A stretch of DNA of 64,000 nucleotides from Bacillota bacterium (lineage in GTDB: Bacteria > Bacillota > Clostridia > Lachnospirales > Lachnospiraceae). Positions 44,455 through 53,109 of this stretch are shown here, one piece after another (the stretch's first letter is position 1; each line of letters begins with the position of its first letter). The stretch is from NCBI GenBank assembly GCA_902363515.1, contig CABJAN010000007.1, positions 1 to 64,000 of the forward strand, given 5' to 3'. The position numbers and the translations under genes were made by a program. The notes below the pieces were generated by a model. It saw nothing but the letters and a program-made list of their open reading frames with translations, made no database searches and was not told where the DNA came from.

Positions 44455-45294
44455 TTACAGAGTTCTCTCTATTTTTTCTGCCAGAATCTCAGCAGAAGAT
44501 GCGGGCGCATATTTCCCCGGAAGTCCAGGGAGCAAAGCTGCCGAAATCCCCAGCTCTTTGCACGCCTCATAATCCACACCTCCCGGCGCGGAAGCCATAT
44601 CCAGAATCAAGGCATCCCTTCTTACATAGCCAAGCAGAGCTTTTGGCAAAACCATGGCCGGAATGGTATTGAAAATAAAATCTGATTCCTGCAAAGCCAT
44701 GGCAAGCTCACCTGGTCTTATTACCTGGTCTGCCCGAATATCTGCCCTAGCAGCTTCTTTTTCCTGTTTTTCATACACCAGCACATGGCAGGAAATCCCT
44801 TTTAAATAGGACACCAACGTGCTGCCACACCTTCCGTAGCCAAGAACCAGACAGGTACTTCCCAAAAGATTTCTGGGACTTCTGATAATAGCTTCTGCCA
44901 GAATTCCCTCTGCGGCTGCAAGGGTATTTTTCATTGCCACGCTCTCATCTTTTAAATAATCCACACATTGGATTCCTTTTTTCTCTGCCTGTGTGCAAAA
45001 TCCGGCAGAAATCCCTCCTGAGAAAAACCAGGTTCCCGGTTTTAAAGTTTTAAGAAGTTTTTCTTCCGATATAAGCGACAGCCCTTTGGAAAAAGGAACC
45101 GGGGCTGCCACTGCTTCTGCATATTCCAAGGCAGCTTCCAGAGAAGATGCCTCCCTGATTTTCAGATGCTTACAGCTTTCACACAAACCATAAACAACCA
45201 CTTCATATCCTTTTTCCGCCAAACATTCTGCAAGATATACCTGGCGCATATCACCGCCAAAAACTGCAAATCTATTTAAACTTGTTTTCAACAA
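44455..45294 (-). CDS. spoVFA: Dipicolinate synthase subunit A
   Basis: A 279-residue NAD(P)-binding subunit. The dinucleotide fold is in STCLVLGYGRCGSTLVSYLKG near residue 150, after an N-terminal FAVFGGDMRQVYLAECL segment, and the PALL motif of the family follows (GLPGKYAPASSAEILAE). It starts at TTG (45294 or the next codon at 45291); no ATG is available and the ribosome site is weak. It heads the operon spoVFA-spoVFB-asparagine synthetase. A terminator separates it from the polyamine genes. Confidence 0.92.
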   Translation of the reverse strand: MLKTSLNRFAVFGGDMRQVYLAECLAEKGYEVVVYGLCESCKHLKIREASSLEAALEYAEAVAAPVPFSKGLSLISEEKLLKTLKPGTWFFSGGISAGFCTQAEKKGIQCVDYLKDESVAMKNTLAAAEGILAEAIIRSPRNLLGSTCLVLGYGRCGSTLVSYLKGISCHVLVYEKQEKEAARADIRADQVIRPGELAMALQESDFIFNTIPAMVLPKALLGYVRRDALILDMASAPGGVDYEACKELGISAALLPGLPGKYAPASSAEILAEKIERTL

Positions 45295-45331
45295 AATCTC
45301 AAATGCCTTTTTCTTTTACCATATGCAAAAA

Positions 45332-45362
45332 GAAAAAAAGGGAAACTGCCCTGCAGTCTCCC
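45332..45362 (-). terminator. Terminator of the polyamine operon
   Basis: On the minus strand GGGAGACTGC pairs with GCAGTTTCCC across AGG and is followed by seven T. It lies 12 bases after the nspC stop. Confidence 0.85.
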
Positions 45363-45373
45363 AAAGAAATTTC

Positions 45374-46510
45374 TCAGGAAAGTCTTCCCTTGAAATCTTC
45401 ATATGCAAATCTTTTTACCAGGCTCATAACACCATTTTTATCTCTCCACACCAAATCTGGCAAAGGCATGCCGTTAAAGGTATTGGTTTTCACCATGGTG
45501 TAAAGGGCCATATCTTCCAGCACCACCTGGTCTCCTTCTTTTAAAGGCTGGTCAAAGGAATAATCTCCAATCACATCCCCTGCCAGACAGGTAGGCCCGG
45601 CAAGGCGCACAGTATAAGGCTTTTCCCCCGGCATGGCGCTGTCTTTTACAGGGGGACGATAAGGCATTTCCAGAACATCCGGCATATGGCAGGCCGCAGA
45701 GGTATCCAGGATGGCAATGTCCATTCCATTTTTCATGGTTTCCAGAACTGTGGAAACCAGAAATCCTGCATTTAACACCACTGCCTCTCCCGGTTCCAGG
45801 TAAACTTCAATCCCATATTTCCTGCGAAGCCTCTGTATCATGGCAATCAATCCCGAAACGTCATAATCTTCTCTGGTAATGTGGTGTCCGCCTCCCAGAT
45901 TCAGCCACTTCATTCTATACAGATACTTGCCAAATTTTTCCTCCACTGCCTGTAAGGTGATTTCCAGGGCATCTGCCCCCTGCTCACACAAGGTATGGAA
46001 ATGAAGCCCATCCAGCATGGAAACCAGTTCTTCTTCAAAATTCCCAAGAGTTGTTCCAAGCCTTGAGCCTGGGGAACAGGGATCATAAATGGCATGTCCC
46101 TCCTGGGTGGAACACTCTGGATTAACCCGAAGTCCCACCTCTTTTCCTGCTGCTTTTGCCCGCTGTGCAAACTTTCGCACCTGCTTAGGCGAATTGAAAA
46201 TCATGTGGTCTGCATACTGCAAAAGCCCCTGAAATTCCTCCTCTGTATAGGCAGGAGAAAACACATGGGTTTCCTTTCCAAATTCCTCATAGCCCAGTCT
46301 GGCCTCATACAGGCCGCTGGCTGTGGTTCCTGCCAGATATTTCCGTAAAAGAGGATACACAGAAAACATGGAAAAAGCTTTCTGCGCCAGTAAAATCTTA
46401 CATTCTGCCTGTTGTGACACCTGTTTTAAAATTTCCAGATTATGCAGCAGCCGGTTTTCATCCACCAGAAAATATGGTGTGGAAAACCCGGCTTTTTTCT
46501 CCCCTGCCAT
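45374..46510 (-). CDS. nspC: Carboxy(nor)spermidine decarboxylase
   Basis: A 378-residue PLP enzyme of the alanine racemase-fold decarboxylases. It converts carboxyspermidine to spermidine. The PLP lysine is in ECKILLAQKAFSMFSVYP near residue 43, and the phosphate-binding region is WLNLGGGHHIT. The substrate-side CEQ and the cysteine in VRLAGPTCLAGDVIGDY are conserved. The start overlaps the dehydrogenase stop by one base (TAATG), so the last two steps of the carboxyspermidine route are coupled. Confidence 0.93.
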   Translation of the reverse strand: MAGEKKAGFSTPYFLVDENRLLHNLEILKQVSQQAECKILLAQKAFSMFSVYPLLRKYLAGTTASGLYEARLGYEEFGKETHVFSPAYTEEEFQGLLQYADHMIFNSPKQVRKFAQRAKAAGKEVGLRVNPECSTQEGHAIYDPCSPGSRLGTTLGNFEEELVSMLDGLHFHTLCEQGADALEITLQAVEEKFGKYLYRMKWLNLGGGHHITREDYDVSGLIAMIQRLRRKYGIEVYLEPGEAVVLNAGFLVSTVLETMKNGMDIAILDTSAACHMPDVLEMPYRPPVKDSAMPGEKPYTVRLAGPTCLAGDVIGDYSFDQPLKEGDQVVLEDMALYTMVKTNTFNGMPLPDLVWRDKNGVMSLVKRFAYEDFKGRLS

Positions 46511-47712
46511 TAGTCCACCAGCACCGGTTTATGAGACTCTCTCCATGGAAGTCCCCAGGTATTTAAGGCATCCATAAATGGATCCGGATCAAACTCTTCA
46601 ATATTATGTACTCCTGGTTTGTTCCATTTTCCGGTCATGACCATCATAGCACCAATCATGGCAGGCACTCCGGTAGTGTAAGCTACTGCCTGAGAGCCAA
46701 CTTCCTTATAGCAGGATTCATGGTCGCAGATATTATAGAGATAATAAGTCTTTTCTTTGCCATCCTTTTTGCCCTGGAAAATACAGCCAATGTTGGTTTT
46801 TCCCTTAGTGCGTGGTCCCAAGGATGCAGGATCCGGAAGCACAGCCTTTAAAAACTGCAGAGGAACAATTTCTTTTCCTTCAAACAGAATAGGCTCAATG
46901 GAAGTCATCCCCACATTTTCCAGACATTTCAAATGAGTCAGGTAGCTCTGACCAAAAGTCATGAAGAAACGGATTCTCTTAATGCCCGGCATATTCAGGG
47001 CAAGGCTTTCAATTTCTTCATGGTGAAGGAGATACATGTCTTTTTCTCCCACTTCCTCAAAATTATAAACTCTCTTAATTTCCATTGGCTCTGTTTCCAC
47101 CCAATGTCCGTCTTCCCAGTAAGAGCCTTTTGCAGATACTTCGCGGATATTAATTTCCGGATTAAAGTTTGTGGCAAAAGGATAACCGTGGTCTCCTCCA
47201 TTGCAGTCCAGAATATCAATGTAATTAATTTCATCAAACTCATGTTTCAGAGCATAAGCGCAAAATACTCCGGTAACACCTGGGTCAAAGCCGCTTCCTA
47301 AAAGAGCTGTGATTCCCGCTTTTTCAAATTTTTCTCTGTAAGCCCACTGCCAGCTATATTCAAACTTTGCAGTATCTTCCGGCTCATAATTGGCAGTGTC
47401 AATATAATGGGTTTTGGTAGCCAGGCAGGCATCCATAATGGTAAGATCCTGATAAGGCAGCGCAAGGTTCAGCACCACATCTGGTTTTTCCTTTTCAATT
47501 AAAGCAATTAACTCTTCCACCTTATCCGCATCTACCTGCGCGGTTGTGATTTTTGTTTTGGTTGTGCCCTGAAGTTTTTCCTTTAATACATCGCATTTTG
47601 ATACCGTGCGGCTGGCAATACAGATTTCCTCAAATACCTCACTGTTCTGGCAACATTTGTGAATGGCTACAGAAGCCACTCCTCCACATCCGATAATTAA
47701 CGCTTTTCCCAT
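46510..47712 (-). CDS. Carboxy(nor)spermidine dehydrogenase (saccharopine dehydrogenase family)
   Basis: A 400-residue NADPH-dependent enzyme. It joins putrescine (or diaminopropane) to aspartate semialdehyde to make carboxyspermidine. The Rossmann motif is ALIIGCGGVASVAIHKC, and GSGFDPGVTGVFCAYALKH and CNGGDHGYPFATNFNPEINIR mark this subfamily rather than saccharopine dehydrogenase proper. GGAGG lies 9 bases before the start. It follows speB by 26 bases and couples to nspC. Confidence 0.92.
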   Translation of the reverse strand: MGKALIIGCGGVASVAIHKCCQNSEVFEEICIASRTVSKCDVLKEKLQGTTKTKITTAQVDADKVEELIALIEKEKPDVVLNLALPYQDLTIMDACLATKTHYIDTANYEPEDTAKFEYSWQWAYREKFEKAGITALLGSGFDPGVTGVFCAYALKHEFDEINYIDILDCNGGDHGYPFATNFNPEINIREVSAKGSYWEDGHWVETEPMEIKRVYNFEEVGEKDMYLLHHEEIESLALNMPGIKRIRFFMTFGQSYLTHLKCLENVGMTSIEPILFEGKEIVPLQFLKAVLPDPASLGPRTKGKTNIGCIFQGKKDGKEKTYYLYNICDHESCYKEVGSQAVAYTTGVPAMIGAMMVMTGKWNKPGVHNIEEFDPDPFMDALNTWGLPWRESHKPVLVD

Positions 47713-47738
47713 TTTTACATTCCTCCTGTTTTTCTTTT

Positions 47739-48593
47739 TTATTTATCCAAAGCCAGCAGCATCTCTCTTACGATTTTGCAGGCCACTGCAGTAGAAGCTC
47801 CGCTGGCGTCATAATGGGGACTTAATTCATTGACATCACAGCCTACGATTTTGGCTTTTTCACATACCAGGGTGGCTGCCTGCCGCAACTGGTCAAAGCT
47901 TACCCCGCCCGGCTCCGGTGTTCCGGTTCCCGGAAATACGGAAGGGTCCAGTACATCTAAATCCAGGGTAAAATACACCGGTTTTCCCTGTAATTGTTCC
48001 AAAACTTCCCGAAGTCCCTGAAAATCAAATTTCCTGGTACACACATGCTCCCTGCCCCAGCGAAATTCCTCCCGGTCTCCGGAGCGGATGCCAAACTGGA
48101 AAATCCGGTTATCTCCCACCAGCTCCCAGCACCGCTTTATCACACAGGCATGGGACAGCTTCTCCCCCAGATAATCCTCTCTTAAATCTCCATGCGCATC
48201 AAAATGAATGATGTGCAAGTCCTCATACTTCTTTGCCACTGCCTGCACAGCGCCCAGGGTGACTAAATGTTCTCCCCCCAGCATAAAAGGCAGCTTTCCA
48301 TCCTTTAAAATCCCCTCTGTACGGCGTTTAATATCCGAAAGCACCTTCTTTGTATTTCCAAAGCACAGTTCCAAATCCCCGGAATCCATGATCTTGCTAT
48401 CTATCAAATCCTTGTCCTGATAAGGGCTGTAGCTCTCCAGTCCAAAAGATTCATGACGGATAGCGCTGCTGCCAAACCGGGTTCCCGGACGGAAAGAAGT
48501 AGTGGAATCAAAAGGCGCTCCAAACAGCACAATCTCTGCTTCCTTATACGTTTTATTACATTCTAAAAAGGTCTCAACATTCTTTTTCAACAT
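47739..48593 (-). CDS. speB: Agmatinase
   Basis: A 284-residue manganese ureohydrolase that splits agmatine into putrescine and urea. Metal ligands are visible in GGEHLVTLGA, HFDAHGDLRE and TLDLDVLDPSVFPGTGTPEPGG. The length fits the agmatinase branch, and the neighbour speA supplies agmatine. It overlaps speE by 20 bases, which indicates coupling, as in the Bacillus speE-speB pair. Confidence 0.95.
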   Translation of the reverse strand: MLKKNVETFLECNKTYKEAEIVLFGAPFDSTTSFRPGTRFGSSAIRHESFGLESYSPYQDKDLIDSKIMDSGDLELCFGNTKKVLSDIKRRTEGILKDGKLPFMLGGEHLVTLGAVQAVAKKYEDLHIIHFDAHGDLREDYLGEKLSHACVIKRCWELVGDNRIFQFGIRSGDREEFRWGREHVCTRKFDFQGLREVLEQLQGKPVYFTLDLDVLDPSVFPGTGTPEPGGVSFDQLRQAATLVCEKAKIVGCDVNELSPHYDASGASTAVACKIVREMLLALDK

Positions 48594-49434
48594 GTTTCAA
48601 TAACTCCTCCACATAGGCTGGTATGTAAAAAGCTCCTTTATGCAAGGTGGTGGTATAGTAATGGGTTTTCAGCCCCCTTGCATTCCATTCCTGCTCCCTT
48701 AAATCCCTCAAAGGGTGGTACTTCTTAGAGGCAAATCCAAAGAGCCAGTGTCCTGAAGGATAGGTAGGAATATGAGCCTGGTAGACCTTGCTGATTGGGA
48801 AAGATTCCGTAATATTTCTGTGGGCCTTCTGACAAGCTCTTGCATCCTCCTCATAAAAAGGACTTTCATGCTGATTCACCATAATTCCGTCTTCCTTCAG
48901 CGCTTTATAACAGTTCCCATAAAACTCTCTGGTAAACAATCCCTCCCCAGGTCCAAAGGGGTCTGTAGAATCCACAATAATCAAATCATACTCATTTTTG
49001 CACCGCCGGATATATTTCAGTCCGTCCTCATAATGAATATGAACCTTTTCATCGTCCAGACAACAGGAAGTCTTGGGCAGATACTCTTTGCACACCTGCA
49101 CTACCATTTCATCAATTTCCACTAAATCCATGTGTCTGATTTCCGGATAGGATGCCAGTTCCCGGATAACTCCCCCGTCTCCGGCTCCGATAATCAGCAC
49201 TTTCTCTACCTTTGGATGAACTGCCATGGGAATGTGAACCATCATTTCATGGTAAATAAATTCATCTTTTTCCGTAAGCATCATGTATCCGTCCAGGGTG
49301 AGAAATCTGCCAAACTCTGGAGATTCAAACACATCAATGCGCTGAAACTCCGACTGTCCGCTGTAGAGCTGCCGCTCCACCCGAATGGACAATTTCACGT
49401 TTTTTGTCTGTTTTTCAGAAAACCAAAGTTCCAT
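48574..49434 (-). CDS. speE: Spermidine synthase
   Basis: A 286-residue aminopropyltransferase that moves the aminopropyl group of decarboxylated SAM to putrescine. The cofactor motif is VLIIGAGDGGVIREL, and the catalytic Asp region is LIIVDSTDPFGPGEGLF. YSGQSEFQRIDVFES and the early GRFLTLDGYMMLTEKDEFIYHE are standard. It overlaps speA by 20 bases and speB by 20 bases. Confidence 0.95.
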   Translation of the reverse strand: MELWFSEKQTKNVKLSIRVERQLYSGQSEFQRIDVFESPEFGRFLTLDGYMMLTEKDEFIYHEMMVHIPMAVHPKVEKVLIIGAGDGGVIRELASYPEIRHMDLVEIDEMVVQVCKEYLPKTSCCLDDEKVHIHYEDGLKYIRRCKNEYDLIIVDSTDPFGPGEGLFTREFYGNCYKALKEDGIMVNQHESPFYEEDARACQKAHRNITESFPISKVYQAHIPTYPSGHWLFGFASKKYHPLRDLREQEWNARGLKTHYYTTTLHKGAFYIPAYVEELLKHVEKEC

Positions 49435-50890
49435 CTTTCTCTCCTTTCAGCACATTTAATCTGGTAATCTCCGAATCCTCCGGCCCGGTAATGGTACATC
49501 CTTTTTCCAGGGCATACTGTATATGCTCCACAATCTCTTTTGTAATGCGCTCTCCCGGCGCCAGAATGGGAATGCCGGGGGGATAGCACATAACAAATTC
49601 ACTGCAGATTCGCCCTGCTGTCTCCTTAAGAGGCAAAGATTCCTTCTGGGCATAAAAAGCATCCTGAGGAGAAACCGCCACCTGAGGCGTCACATATTCC
49701 TGGGTCATTAAATCTACTTTTTCCCTGCCAAATCTCCTGGAAATCTCAGACAGGGAAGAAACCAGCCGCTCAATATCCCGGATTCTGTCTCCAATGGACA
49801 AATAAGCCAGAATATTTCCAAAATCTCCAAATTCAATCTGAATATCATATTCATCCCGCAAAAGGTCATAGACCTCTATGCCGGCCAGCCCCACATCCAG
49901 GGTATGTACTGACAATTTCGTTACGTCAAAATCATAGACGCTGTCCCCATTGATCATTTCTCTGGAAAACGCGTAAAATCCAGGTATTTCATTAATCTCA
50001 TTTCTGGCATATTCTGCCATTTCCATAACCTTTTCAAAGGTTTCCCTACCTCTTAATGCCAGATTTCGTCTGGAAATATCCAAACTGGACATGAGAAGAT
50101 AAGAACCGCTGGTGGTTTGGGTCAGGTTAATAATCTGACGCACATGCCCCTGGGACATTCCCGGCCCAATCAAAAGCAGAGAGCTTTGTGTCAGGCTTCC
50201 TCCGGATTTGTGCATGGACACTGCCGCCATATCTGCCCCTGCTTCCATAGCCGAAACAGGAAGCTTGTCCGAAAAATAAAAATGGGTTCCATGAGCCTCA
50301 TCTGCCAGACAGTACATGCCATGATCATGAGCCAGTTTTACAATAGCTTTCAAGTCTGAACAAATACCATAATAGGTAGGATTGTTCACTAAAACAGCCT
50401 TGGCGTCAGGATGCTCCTCCATAGCCTTTTTCACATCCTCCACCCGCATTCCAAGAGGAATGCCAAGACGTTCATTACACTGGGGATTCACATAAACAGG
50501 AACAGCCCCGCATAGCACCATGGCTCCAATCACACTGCGGTGTACATTCCTTGGCAAAATAATCTTTTCTCCCCGTTTCGCCACAGATAAAATCATGCTC
50601 TGTACCGAAGAGGTTGTGCCTCCCACCATTAAAAAGGCATGAGCTGCATGAAAAGCCTCTGCTGCCAACTGCTCTGCCTGAGCAATGACAGAAACCGGAT
50701 GGCAGAGATTATCCAGAGGCTTCATAGAATTTACATCCATATTCATGCACCGTTCTCCCAAAAGACGGGTAAGCTCCGGGTTTCCTCTGCCCCGTTTGTG
50801 TCCCGGCACATCAAAAGGAACCACTCTCATTTTCCGCAGTTCTTCCAACGCCTCATAAATGGGCGCCTGCTGCTGGGATAACTTCTCCAT
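49415..50890 (-). CDS. speA: Arginine decarboxylase, aspartate aminotransferase fold
   Basis: A 491-residue PLP decarboxylase of the Orn/Lys/Arg class, in the short Bacillus SpeA-like form. The PLP lysine is in MAAVSMHKSGGSLTQSSLLL, and LADEAHGTHFYF and GGTTSSVQSMILS are the substrate and cofactor regions. Operon context (agmatinase, spermidine synthase) makes arginine rather than lysine the likely substrate. It is the second gene of the polyamine operon, 17 bases after speD. Confidence 0.9.
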   Translation of the reverse strand: MEKLSQQQAPIYEALEELRKMRVVPFDVPGHKRGRGNPELTRLLGERCMNMDVNSMKPLDNLCHPVSVIAQAEQLAAEAFHAAHAFLMVGGTTSSVQSMILSVAKRGEKIILPRNVHRSVIGAMVLCGAVPVYVNPQCNERLGIPLGMRVEDVKKAMEEHPDAKAVLVNNPTYYGICSDLKAIVKLAHDHGMYCLADEAHGTHFYFSDKLPVSAMEAGADMAAVSMHKSGGSLTQSSLLLIGPGMSQGHVRQIINLTQTTSGSYLLMSSLDISRRNLALRGRETFEKVMEMAEYARNEINEIPGFYAFSREMINGDSVYDFDVTKLSVHTLDVGLAGIEVYDLLRDEYDIQIEFGDFGNILAYLSIGDRIRDIERLVSSLSEISRRFGREKVDLMTQEYVTPQVAVSPQDAFYAQKESLPLKETAGRICSEFVMCYPPGIPILAPGERITKEIVEHIQYALEKGCTITGPEDSEITRLNVLKGEKDGTLVF

Positions 50891-50907
50891 GTTCTTGTCC
50901 CTCCTCT

Positions 50908-51666
50908 TTAATATATATTTTTTCCGCTGAAAATCTCCTGCATTTCCCGCCTGAGATTTTCTGTAATCTCCATTCTTATGTCCGGGGACAGCGCCTGAAG
51001 CTCTGTATGGAACAGATAATTCTCCAGTTCAATCTCCCTTCGCATCATCTTGGTGTGAAATAAATTCACTTCCTTCACATTCACATCCACAGCCTCATAT
51101 TCTGCCAGGGTAACCGGATCAATGTATTCCTGAATAGAATTGATGTTGTGGTCCATAAACAGCTTTGCCCCATTTACATCCCTGGTAAAGCCCCGCACCC
51201 GGTAATCCATGGTAATAATATCTGAATCAAAAGAAGAAATCAGATAGTCCAGGGTGGAAAGCGGGGTGATTTTCCCGCAAGTTGCCACATCAATATCCAC
51301 CCGGAAGGTTGCCAGACACGTCTCTGGATGGTATTCCGGATAAGTATGTACGGTAATGTGGCTTTTATCCAGATGGGCTGTCTGAACACTTCCCACCGGA
51401 ATCACAGGCTCCTCTGCAATCAGCAAGGTTACCGAAGCCCCCTGAGGGTCATAATCCTGTTTGGAAAGATTCAGAATCCTGGCCCCAATCATCTTGGCCA
51501 GATTGCTCAGTATTACGGTAAGCCTTCCGGCATTGTACTCTTCATCAATATAGGCAATATATTCTTTCTGCTCCCTGGCAGTCTTTGCATAACATACATC
51601 ATAAATGTTAAAGCTTAACGCCTTGGTCAGATTATTAAACCCATATAATTTTAATTTTTCTCCCAT
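50908..51666 (-). CDS. speD: S-adenosylmethionine decarboxylase proenzyme
   Basis: A 252-residue proenzyme of the E. coli-type class. It cleaves itself before the serine in [14 protein letters not shown] to make the pyruvoyl cofactor, then decarboxylates SAM for speE. The N-terminal [25 protein letters not shown] closely follows E. coli SpeD. The start at 51666 is chosen because it matches the family start; the ribosome site is AAGGAAG. The frame stays open upstream to 51729, adding about 21 residues with a U-rich stretch that looks regulatory, not coding. Confidence 0.93.
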   Translation of the reverse strand: MGEKLKLYGFNNLTKALSFNIYDVCYAKTAREQKEYIAYIDEEYNAGRLTVILSNLAKMIGARILNLSKQDYDPQGASVTLLIAEEPVIPVGSVQTAHLDKSHITVHTYPEYHPETCLATFRVDIDVATCGKITPLSTLDYLISSFDSDIITMDYRVRGFTRDVNGAKLFMDHNINSIQEYIDPVTLAEYEAVDVNVKEVNLFHTKMMRREIELENYLFHTELQALSPDIRMEITENLRREMQEIFSGKNIY

Positions 51667-52069
51667 ATCCCAGTCTTCCTTTTTATGGAAAATAAAAAAA
51701 CACAAGCAACGCGTTTCCACATCACTCATGTTTTGATTCGTCCGCCATATTTCATTTTTTGTCTATGCCTGCCAGCTATCCTGTCTCCCGGAAAAGAAAA
51801 CAGGCATACAAAAATGGAATTTGAAAGTTCAGAGTCTATATAGCAAATATCTTACTTTTACTACTCTTATTGACCGTTTCACAAGTTGATGTGCTTCTCA
51901 CACAAAATATAAAGTTTGCAACTTATAAAATTTGAGCTTCTAACTCAATCAATAAGGCAACCGCAGTTGCCAGTCGGCAGTTGACCCGGCTGTCCGTATG
52001 GCCTTAATCCTTTCGGATGGTCAAAGAAAGATTTGCATGGAACTTTTAATGAACTTTATATCCCATAGC
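51667..52069 (-). ncRNA. Structured leader RNA of the polyamine operon (candidate riboregulator)
   Basis: About 400 nt lie between the promoter and speD. ATATAAAGTT (52052-52061) and AACTTTATAT (51907-51916) form a perfect 10-bp closing stem. Inside it TTGACC pairs with GGTCAA around the hairpins ATCC-GAAA-GGAT and GGC...GCC. Beside these, TGCC-GACT-GGCA competes with GGCAAC-TGCG-GTTGCC. A later hairpin GTATGCCTG/CAGGCATA lies near 51764-51808, and a run of seven T (51694-51700) lies just before the speD ribosome site. I cannot match it to a known riboswitch class. Confidence 0.55.
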
Positions 52070-52075
52070 GTATTC

Positions 52076-52104
52076 AATATAAAGGATTTGTCATAATTTG
52101 TCAA
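52076..52104 (-). promoter_or_regulatory. Consensus promoter of the polyamine operon leader
   Basis: On the minus strand TTGACA (52099-52104), a spacer of exactly 17 bp and TATATT (52076-52081). It lies 16 bases or more before the end of the DegV gene and about 400 bases before speD. Confidence 0.75.
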
Positions 52105-52119
52105 CAATTTCTCAAAAAT

Positions 52120-52959
52120 TTAGATTACAACAATAATTCCCCCGTCATTGGCATACATGCTGCTGACTCCTGCAGTGTCCAGAACCACCACATCTTTAAC
52201 AGAAATTCTCTTTAAAATTGCTTCTTTTACAATCTCAGCTCTCTCCGGACAATTACAGTGACTGATTGCCAGTACCTTATTTTCACTGTCCTTTGCGCCT
52301 TCTGCAACGTAATCCACCATTTTCATCAGCGCCTTATTAATGCCCCTGGCCTGGTCTAACTGAACAATGGTTCCTTCTGGTGTAGAACCCATAATCGGTT
52401 TGATTTTCAAGGCAGACGCCACAAACGCCTTCAGATTACTCAGTCTTCCGTTCTTTCTAAGAGTCTCCAGATTTTCCAAGACAAAATAGGTGTTCTGAGA
52501 TTCAATATAGGCTTCTACTGTCTCTACTACCTGTTCAAACTCCATCCCCTGGTTCTCACATTCCTCAATCTTCAGGGCAATGAGAGACTCCCCTACAGAT
52601 GCAGAGCGGGAATCAAACACATGAATCTTGTGTCCCGGTTTCTCATCCAGCAAAAGATTTTTTCCCAATACTGCGCTGTTGTAAGAACCGCTTAAATTTG
52701 CAGAAAGTGTCACTGCATACACATGGTCTGCTCCACAGTCATAAGCCTGCATATAACGTTCCGGTGAAGGGCAGGAAGATTTTGGGCAATTAGGGCTGTC
52801 TGCTATCTTCTGTAAAAATTCTGCCTGGTTAAAGGTTTCATCATCTACAATATCTTCACCTTCTACAGTCAACGTAAGAGGAATGCTTTCGATTCTCTCA
52901 TCCTCTTTCCATCTTTCTAATAATTCTCCACAACTATCTATTACAATTTTATAACTCAT
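52120..52959 (-). CDS. DegV family fatty-acid-binding protein
   Basis: A 279-residue protein of the DegV/FakB family, which presents fatty acids to the kinase FakA for phospholipid synthesis. The layout is typical: VIDSCGEL at the start, SCPSPERYMQAY, VYAVTLSANLSGSYNSA, VFDSRSASVGESLIALK and the final GAGVSS-like region, here VLDTAGVSSMYANDGG. The lipid specificity cannot be read from the sequence. No fakA is present in the window. Confidence 0.9.
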   Translation of the reverse strand: MSYKIVIDSCGELLERWKEDERIESIPLTLTVEGEDIVDDETFNQAEFLQKIADSPNCPKSSCPSPERYMQAYDCGADHVYAVTLSANLSGSYNSAVLGKNLLLDEKPGHKIHVFDSRSASVGESLIALKIEECENQGMEFEQVVETVEAYIESQNTYFVLENLETLRKNGRLSNLKAFVASALKIKPIMGSTPEGTIVQLDQARGINKALMKMVDYVAEGAKDSENKVLAISHCNCPERAEIVKEAILKRISVKDVVVLDTAGVSSMYANDGGIIVVI

Positions 52960-53109
52960 TTTTCACAACCTCTTTATGTAGTTTTTAATACTATGTCTTA
53001 TAATAACACAAAACAAAGGGTTTGAAAAGGTTTTTCCAGGAAAAGTCTAGGATTTTTTTTGCTTTTCGTTTATACTGTTCTTATCTTTAAAATTGAGGAG
53101 TATCTCACC

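Noticed and set aside
49415..50890. Lysine decarboxylase as the function of the PLP decarboxylase
   Set aside because: The fold class does not decide the substrate, but the adjacent agmatinase and spermidine synthase genes favour arginine.
51667..51729. A 21-residue N-terminal extension of SpeD
   Set aside because: The family start matches the ATG at 51666, and the upstream stretch is U-rich with hairpin potential and no good ribosome site.
51907..52061. A SAM-I (S-box) or c-di-GMP riboswitch ahead of speD
   Set aside because: GGCAAC- and GAAA-type elements occur, but the conserved cores of both classes are missing, so only an unclassified structured leader is claimed.
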